DNA from: JBGTCY01 sp041748615
GTDB taxonomy: Bacteria; Bacteroidota; Bacteroidia; Chitinophagales; CAIOSU01
Length of the DNA: 10,244 nt
Direction: 5' to 3'
NCBI GenBank assembly: GCA_041748615.1
Contig: JBGTCY010000323.1
Location: forward strand, 1-10,244
The notes under the pieces are model-generated. The model was not told where the DNA came from and ran no database searches. It saw only the letters and a list, made by a program, of their open reading frames with translations. Made by a program: the position numbers and the translations under genes. Below are positions 5,546-10,244 of this stretch, in pieces (position 1 is the first letter of the stretch; every line of letters starts with the position of its first letter).

Positions 5546-6818
5546 ACAATCTACCTCCCAACACCTCTTCAAAGAAGCCTGCAAACACATCCCCGGTGGT
5601 GTCAATTCGCCTGTGCGTTCGTTTTATGCGGTGGGCGGAACGCCCGTATTCATTCAATCTGCAAAAGGCGCAATCATCCGCGATGCGGACGGCAACGAAT
5701 ACATTGATTATGTCGGCTCATGGGGTCCGATGATTTTGGGACATGCGCACCCGAAAGTGCTCAAAGCCATTCAACAGGCGGCAAAAAAATCCACTTCGTT
5801 TGGCGCGCCCACCGAAATGGAAATCAAATTGGCGAAGCTGATGAAAGCGATGGTGACCGGTCTGGAAATGGTGCGCATGGTCAACTCCGGCACGGAAGCC
5901 TGCATGAGCGTCATCCGCCTTGCCCGCGCATTTACGAAGCGCAACAAAATCATCAAGTTCGAAGGGTGCTATCACGGTCATGCCGATGCGTTTTTGGTGA
6001 AGGCGGGCAGTGGCGTCAGCACGCTGGGAATTCAGCAAGTGCCGGGCGTGCCTGCAAATATTTCAGGAGATACCTTGGTAGCGCACTATAATGATTTGAA
6101 AAGTGTATCATCACTTTTCACAAAAAACAAAAACAACATCGCGGCAATTATCATCGAACCGGTGGCGGGAAACATGGGCTGCATTCCTCCGCAAAAAGGG
6201 TTTTTAGAAGGCTTGCGCAAGTTGTGCGATACGCATGGCGCTTTATTGATTTTCGATGAAGTGATGACCGGCTTCCGTTTGTCGCGCGGAGGCGCGGTGG
6301 AGTTGTTTGGCATTCAACCCGATTTGATGACTTACGGTAAAATTATCGGAGGCGGCTTGCCGGTGGGCGCTTATGGCGGCAAAAAAGAAATCATGCAAAT
6401 GCTGGCGCCCTCCGGTCCGGTCTATCAGGCGGGTACGCTGTCCGGTAATCCGCTCGCCATGTCAAGCGGCTATGCGGTGTTGAATGAACTGAATAAAAAT
6501 CCGTACATCTATAAAAAACTGGAAGAGAAAGGCGCTTTTATGGAAAACCAACTTACTGAAGTGTTGACCAAAAAGAAAGTCCCGTTTCAAATCAACCGCG
6601 TTGGTTCAATGATGAGTGTACATTTCACGGATGAACCGGTCGTAAATTTCGCTTCCGCAAAAAAAGGGGACAATGCTCTTTTCAAACGATTTTTCCATGC
6701 ACTCCTGAAAAGAGGTATCTACTATCCTCCCTCCGCTTATGAAGCATTTTTCATTTCGCTTGCGCATAAAAAGAGCCTTTTGCAAAAAACGATTGAGGCG
6801 GTAAAATCTTCGGTGTAG
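5529..6818 (+). CDS. hemL: Glutamate-1-semialdehyde 2,1-aminomutase
   Basis: This PLP enzyme moves the amino group of glutamate-1-semialdehyde to make 5-aminolevulinate, the second step of the C5 pathway and the substrate source for HemB. It has 429 aa, matching the family. Motifs in order are HIPGGVNSPVRSF near 20-32, VGSWGPMILGHAHP near 62-75, NSGTEACMSVIRLAR near 119-133, and GCYHGHADAFLVKAGSG near 146-162. Next come IIIEPVAGNMG, FDEVMTGFR near 242-250, and the PLP lysine at 271 in YGKIIGGGLPVGA. YQAGTLSGNPLAM follows near 299-311. All key residues are present. The ATG inside the DUF433 gene is the only sensible start: the next Met lies well inside the conserved fold. Expression is probably coupled to the upstream run. 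hemA, which supplies its substrate, is not in the window. Confidence 0.97.
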   Translation: MKKLHKQSTSQHLFKEACKHIPGGVNSPVRSFYAVGGTPVFIQSAKGAIIRDADGNEYIDYVGSWGPMILGHAHPKVLKAIQQAAKKSTSFGAPTEMEIKLAKLMKAMVTGLEMVRMVNSGTEACMSVIRLARAFTKRNKIIKFEGCYHGHADAFLVKAGSGVSTLGIQQVPGVPANISGDTLVAHYNDLKSVSSLFTKNKNNIAAIIIEPVAGNMGCIPPQKGFLEGLRKLCDTHGALLIFDEVMTGFRLSRGGAVELFGIQPDLMTYGKIIGGGLPVGAYGGKKEIMQMLAPSGPVYQAGTLSGNPLAMSSGYAVLNELNKNPYIYKKLEEKGAFMENQLTEVLTKKKVPFQINRVGSMMSVHFTDEPVVNFASAKKGDNALFKRFFHALLKRGIYYPPSAYEAFFISLAHKKSLLQKTIEAVKSSV

Positions 6819-6945
6819 AGGTGCTGATATTTTGAAGAGAACTTCATCACGTGTCTTTCTGTTTTTAGGTTAGTGTTTGTGTATATCTATATTAGACAAG
6901 ACGAACTCCAAACTATTATCTTAACTTAGTGAAAATTAGTTGAAC

Positions 6946-7164
6946 ATGAAACTGACATTGGTCATCTCGAAAGGCGAAGACGGTTTTCTGATTGGACAAA
7001 TACAGGAAATACCGGCAGTTCTCACGCAGGGTAAAACAAAAAAAGAAGTAAAATCAAATATTATTGACGCATTGCATACCTATCTTGAGGCTATGCGCCA
7101 CTTCAAGCCGGCAACCGGAGACAACATCGTGGCAACGGAGGAAATTCAACTGCCCGAAGCATGA
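6946..7164 (+). CDS. hicB: HicB-family antitoxin (second module)
   Basis: A 72-aa protein with the HicB partial RNase H-like fold: strands MKLTLVISKGEDGFLIGQIQEIPAVLTQG, then helix TKKEVKSNIIDALHTYLEAM. The length and lack of a DNA-binding tail resemble short HicB proteins. A TTG at 6940 could add two residues, but the ATG at 6946 lies at the natural start of the first strand. The stop overlaps the hicA ATG as ATGA, the same junction as in the first pair. The 127-bp gap after hemL holds no terminator or promoter that I recognise. The sequence is very different from the HicB at 679-891, so the two modules are not a local duplication. Confidence 0.82.
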   Translation: MKLTLVISKGEDGFLIGQIQEIPAVLTQGKTKKEVKSNIIDALHTYLEAMRHFKPATGDNIVATEEIQLPEA

Positions 7165-7349
7165 AATACCGGGAGTTTGTACGCCATCTGAAACGCTATG
7201 GCTGTTACTTGCTCCGCCAGGGCGCTAAACATGAAGTATGGTGCAATGCCATCAACGGAAATGTAACGATGGTTCCGCGTCACAAAACATTAGACAGGTT
7301 TTTATGCAAAGGCATCTGCAAACAATTGGAAGTACCCGCCCCTTTCTGA
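7161..7349 (+). CDS. hicA: HicA-type mRNA interferase toxin (second module)
   Basis: A 62-aa HicA-family toxin. The signature is clear: a helix with EFVRHLKRYGCYLLRQGAKHEVW carrying the likely catalytic His at residue 24, then the strand NVTMVPRHKTL, then the CKGICKQLEV helix. This is the CYLLRQGAKH subtype, unlike the SHIRL subtype at 888-1127, so the two toxins are separate acquisitions. It overlaps hicB by 4 bp. All expected parts are present, so it looks intact. Its stop is overlapped by a small inverted repeat. Confidence 0.88.
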   Translation: MKYREFVRHLKRYGCYLLRQGAKHEVWCNAINGNVTMVPRHKTLDRFLCKGICKQLEVPAPF

Positions 7350-7373
7350 ATACAGAAATCATTCGCTGTATTC
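7348..7373 (+). terminator. Small perfect inverted repeat at the hicA stop (weak terminator candidate)
   Basis: Arms GAATACAG and CTGTATTC are perfect 8-bp inverted repeats around a 10-nt loop, beginning inside the hicA stop codon. No T-tract follows, so it is a weak hairpin at best. The 170 bp from here to the next ATG hold no gene that I can support. Confidence 0.3.
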
Positions 7374-7543
7374 ACTTCAATGCCTTCATCCCAAACGACA
7401 TTCCCTCCTTCACCAAAGACATCAACTTATACCCCCTTCTATCAACCACACACGATTACCGGGCGACTACATGCTGACCTACCCCTGTCTTGTCCTTTAT
7501 TAATTTTCACAATACAGTTAACTTTATTCAAAACGTAACACTG

Positions 7544-7726
7544 ATGTTAACCAAACAATTAGTTATAGCATCTATTGAAAAACTCCCGGACAAATCCAGT
7601 TTGGAAGAGGTCATGCAACGGATGTATGTGCTTCACAAAATTGAAAAAGTAAGAAAAAAATCAAAAGCAGGTAAAATTTATTCAACTGCGGTTGCTAAAA
7701 AGAAACTTGCTAAATGGTTAAAATAA
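7544..7726 (+). CDS. Antitoxin of a ParE/RelE-type TA module (second)
   Basis: A 60-aa basic protein, MLTKQLVIASIEKLPDKSSLEEV at the start and GKIYSTAVAKKKLAKWLK at the end, in the style of the small Bacteroidota antitoxins that precede ParE/RelE toxins. The ATG at 7544 is preferred over a TTG at 7490, because the upstream part reads as noncoding and the family begins at MLTKQ-like sequence. The toxin frame starts 13 bp before its stop, the usual overlap. The toxin is cut short, so this is an orphan antitoxin. It has a different sequence from the antitoxin at 4317-4553. Confidence 0.65.
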   Translation: MLTKQLVIASIEKLPDKSSLEEVMQRMYVLHKIEKVRKKSKAGKIYSTAVAKKKLAKWLK

Positions 7727-7794
7727 TATGGAACGAAGAAGCAATTTCAGATATGAATGAAATTGCAAAGGGTAGGGTAGAAGCCAATCCCTAA
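7714..7794 (+). pseudogene. Truncated ParE/RelE-type toxin, N-terminal fragment
   Basis: From the ATG at 7714, the frame reads MVKIIWNEEAISDMNEIAKG, the usual opening strand and first helix of a ParE/RelE-fold toxin. It then loses similarity and stops at 7792-7794 after 26 codons. The remaining three quarters of the toxin are missing and do not reappear in any frame before the next gene. A deletion or a join to unrelated DNA near 7773 is the likely cause. It overlaps the intact antitoxin by 13 bp, as a working pair would. Confidence 0.75.
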
Positions 7795-7854
7795 GCCTAA
7801 GATTCCCCCTATCTTCAAATTCTTCTAAATTGCCGTTTCAAAAAAAACGCAACC

Positions 7855-10244
7855 GTGCTCAAAAAATCTATTTTCCTTCTACTCCTTTTTCACATCACTG
7901 GCCTCATCTCTCACTTCTCAAGTCTAACATCTAACATCTCACTTCTAAAATCTCTCAGCGCCCAACCCCGCACCTACCACGCAGGCGATATTTTGCAACT
8001 CCTGAAAAAAGTGAACACGCTCGGCAGCGCCCTTTATATTGCCGCGCATCCCGATGATGAAAACACGCGGCTGATTACTTATTTAGCGCAAAAGGAAAAC
8101 CTGAATGTCGCCTACATCTCGCTCACGCGGGGTGATGGCGGGCAAAATCTGATTGGTACCGAACAAGGCGCGTTGCTTGGTCTCATCCGCACACACGAAC
8201 TGCTTGCCGCGCGCAGGATCGATGGCGGTGAGCAATATTTCAGCAGAGTGAATGATTTCGGCTATTCCAAAACTTACGAAGAGACGCTGCGCATCTGGGA
8301 CGAGCAGGAAACATTGCGCGACCTCGTGTATGTCATCCGCAAGACGCGCCCCGATGTATTGATTACGCGCTTCCCTCCTTTGCATTACAACTATCCCACG
8401 CATGGTCATCATGAAGCCTCCGCCTATCTCGCGGAAATCGCTTTTGACATGGCTGCCGACAAAAATGCGTTTCCCGAGCAACTCAGCGTGGTGGATGTGT
8501 GGCAGGCGAAACGGTTGTACTGGAATACCTCCCCGTGGTTTTACCGCAACACCGGAACCGTGTTGGATACCACCGATAAAATCATCATTGATGTGGGAGC
8601 CTTTCTGCCCGAAATTGGTCGCTCATGCTCGGAAATCGCAGCAGACAGCCGTAGTCAGCATAGCAGTCAGGGGTTTGGCGCGGCAAAAACGAGAGGCGAG
8701 GAAAAAGAATATCTCGAATATGTGAAAGGCGTTCCCGCGAAAAAACATTTGTTTGAAGACATTGAAAAATCATGGAAAAGAGTGTCAGGCGCATCGAAAG
8801 TTGAAAAGCTGCTTAGCAAAGCTGAACAGCAATTCAACCCGCGAAAACCCGATAACATTTTGCCGCTTTTGTTAGAAACATATCAACTGCTTGAAAAACA
8901 ACATGATTTCTGGAGCGTCAAAAAACGGGATGAACTGAAAACGATTATCTATGCCGTGTGCGGTTTGTTTTTAGAAAGCGCTGCCGCTGATTTTTCAGCC
9001 ACGCCCGGTTCTGAAATCAAACTCAACACCGTGGCGCTCAATCGCTCTTCCGCGAAGGTGCAATTGCTTTCCGTTGAATATTCCACCGGCATGAAACCCG
9101 ATGCAACCGCTTCATTGCCTTTTAATCAGTTGCAAACATTTGAGCATATCTTGAACCTTCCTGAAAATATCCCCTATTCACAACCCTATTGGCTGCGTGA
9201 CGCGCCTGAGCGGATTGGCATCTTTCCATTGCCGGATGAAAGTCTGCGGGCATTGCCGCTTGAGCCGCCAGCAGTAGATGCGTGTTTCAAAATTTCGGTG
9301 AATGGCGTGACGCTGGAATATTGTCAACCCGTGGAATACAAATGGACGGACAGGGCGAAAGGAGAACTGTATCGCCCGTTCATTATCACACCCGAAGTAA
9401 CGGTGCAGCCCAAGCAGGCGGTAGTGATTTTTCAGGGAGAAAAAAGCAGGCAGTTGTCTTTCACCGTGAAAGCCTGGAAAGATAATGTAGAGGGAACATT
9501 CGGTTTGCAACTGCCGCCCGGATGGAAAATGCAGCCGGAAACACATCCATTTTCAATGGCGAAAAAAGGCGAGGAGCAATTATTTGCTTTCACCGTTTCT
9601 CACTCGGATGCAAATGGGGAGTTTGAAATAATTCCTTATGCGAAAACAAATGCCGGACTTTTTGATAAAGGGTTTGTAGAAATCGCTTACAGTCATATTC
9701 CGACATTGTCGCTGTTTCCCGATGCAAAATGCAAAGCGTTGAAAATGGATTTGAAAAAAGACGGCAACACGATTGCTTATATCAGCGGTGCGGGTGATGA
9801 CGTGGCGGAAAATCTCCGGCAGGCTGGTTACGAGGTATTCATGCTCAATAAGGAAAATTTTGCTGAAACGGACTTGTCAAAATTCAAAGCCATCCTCATC
9901 GGTATCCGCGCTTACAATACCGAGCAATGGCTGCCACATCAGAAAGCGAAACTCATGGCATACATCGAGCAGGGCGGCAACGTCATCGTGCAATATCAAA
10001 CCACAGCCGGTTTGCTAACGGACGACATCGGACCCTATCCGTTCAAAATCGGGCGCGGCAGAGTTACGGTAGAAGAAGCGCCTATGACAAAACTCGACCA
10101 ACAACATCGCCTGTTCAATCATCCCAATAAAATCACCCAAGCTGATTTTGAAGGCTGGATACAAGAGCGCGGTTTGTATTTCGCCAGCGAATGGGATGCT
10201 CAATACACAACAGTTTTTGCCTCCAACGACCCGGGCGAAGAGTC
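7855..10244 (+). CDS. Exported PIG-L/LmbE-type deacetylase with C-terminal GATase-like domain (partial at the right edge)
   Basis: A long frame running off the window (796 residues visible, no stop). The N-terminus is a signal peptide: KK, hydrophobic IFLLLLFHITGLI, and a likely cleavage site near SLSAQ at 33-37. The PIG-L fold covers about 55-275: metal-binding AAHPDDEN with His65, Asp67 and Asp68, then TRGDGGQNLIGTEQG and the second His cluster HGHHEASA at 183-190. ADSRSQHSSQGFG follows near 263-275. This family removes N-acetyl groups from sugar-linked substrates by zinc hydrolysis; the substrate here is unknown. A middle part of beta-rich type follows. A Rossmann-like region begins near 638 (TIAYISGAGDDVAENLRQAGYEV) and resembles class I glutamine amidotransferase-like or ThuA-like domains. 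No ATG fits; GTG 7855 is chosen because it places the signal peptide at the start. No role in the hem pathway is apparent. Confidence 0.9.
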   Translation, partial: MLKKSIFLLLLFHITGLISHFSSLTSNISLLKSLSAQPRTYHAGDILQLLKKVNTLGSALYIAAHPDDENTRLITYLAQKENLNVAYISLTRGDGGQNLIGTEQGALLGLIRTHELLAARRIDGGEQYFSRVNDFGYSKTYEETLRIWDEQETLRDLVYVIRKTRPDVLITRFPPLHYNYPTHGHHEASAYLAEIAFDMAADKNAFPEQLSVVDVWQAKRLYWNTSPWFYRNTGTVLDTTDKIIIDVGAFLPEIGRSCSEIAADSRSQHSSQGFGAAKTRGEEKEYLEYVKGVPAKKHLFEDIEKSWKRVSGASKVEKLLSKAEQQFNPRKPDNILPLLLETYQLLEKQHDFWSVKKRDELKTIIYAVCGLFLESAAADFSATPGSEIKLNTVALNRSSAKVQLLSVEYSTGMKPDATASLPFNQLQTFEHILNLPENIPYSQPYWLRDAPERIGIFPLPDESLRALPLEPPAVDACFKISVNGVTLEYCQPVEYKWTDRAKGELYRPFIITPEVTVQPKQAVVIFQGEKSRQLSFTVKAWKDNVEGTFGLQLPPGWKMQPETHPFSMAKKGEEQLFAFTVSHSDANGEFEIIPYAKTNAGLFDKGFVEIAYSHIPTLSLFPDAKCKALKMDLKKDGNTIAYISGAGDDVAENLRQAGYEVFMLNKENFAETDLSKFKAILIGIRAYNTEQWLPHQKAKLMAYIEQGGNVIVQYQTTAGLLTDDIGPYPFKIGRGRVTVEEAPMTKLDQQHRLFNHPNKITQADFEGWIQERGLYFASEWDAQYTTVFASNDPGEE
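7905..7956 (+). repeat. Low-complexity pyrimidine-rich repeat inside the signal-peptide region
   Basis: Degenerate units built on ATCTCACTTCT and TCTAACATC occur several times in about 50 bp: CATCTCTCACTTCT at 7905-7918, and ACATCTCACTTCT at 7934-7946 after two CTAACAT copies. It codes for the stretch between the hydrophobic core and the SLSAQ cleavage region of the deacetylase. The stretch keeps the frame open but makes the signal peptide longer than usual. Confidence 0.55.

Noticed and set aside
5718..6038. Open minus-strand frame within hemL
   Set aside because: It lies opposite a strongly conserved enzyme gene and its protein matches nothing I know; a shadow of hemL codon use.
7238..7477. 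Frame of 79 codons overlapping the second hicA and running past it
   Set aside because: The part inside hicA is a shifted reading of a clear HicA toxin and the part beyond it has no recognisable protein pattern.
8083..8481. Open minus-strand frame of 132 codons in the deacetylase region
   Set aside because: It is opposite the best-conserved part of the PIG-L domain, including the metal-binding motifs, and shows no family pattern.
1..10244. tRNA or rRNA genes
   Set aside because: I saw no cloverleaf-like pattern or conserved rRNA segment on reading; a dedicated scan was not possible here.

Overview
The window looks like chromosomal DNA of a Bacteroidota bacterium, probably an uncultured or little-studied member near Chitinophagales or Sphingobacteriales; that rank is a guess from protein style. 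The grounds are the hem gene set, A-rich leaders without clear Shine-Dalgarno sequences, one possible TAnnTTTG promoter element, and small GIY-YIG, HicBA and ParE-type genes of a kind common in that phylum. Every gene I can support is on the + strand; minus-strand reading frames look like shadows.

Layout. Positions 1-607 hold copies of a roughly 95-bp palindromic interspersed repeat flanking a small GIY-YIG nuclease gene. Positions 679-2042 are hicB-hicA-hemC, packed without gaps. hemD follows (2149-2865), then an AT-rich spacer without genes, then hemB (3163-4137). After a long imperfect inverted repeat (4148-4270) comes a tight run: an antitoxin gene, a ParE/RelE-type toxin broken by two in-frame stops, an SRPBCC protein, a DUF433 protein, and hemL (5529-6818). 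Then come a second hicB-hicA pair, a second antitoxin with only the first part of its toxin left, and a large exported PIG-L/LmbE-type deacetylase that runs off the right edge.

How the genes fit together. HemL, HemB, HemC and HemD cover the steps from glutamate-1-semialdehyde to uroporphyrinogen III, the core of tetrapyrrole (heme) synthesis by the C5 route. hemA, hemE and later genes are not in the window. Small toxin-antitoxin-type genes are interleaved among the hem genes. hemC begins on the base after the hicA stop codon, and hemL begins inside the DUF433 gene, so expression of both is probably tied to TA-type genes upstream.

Most notable: (1) a GIY-YIG gene bracketed by two direct copies of a palindromic repeat, with its likely start codon inside the repeat end; (2) five TA-type loci among or beside the hem genes, three of which have lost or broken the toxin while the antitoxin is intact; (3) a low-complexity repeat that seems to have expanded inside the signal peptide of the deacetylase. 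All calls are by reading; no database search or structure prediction was run.
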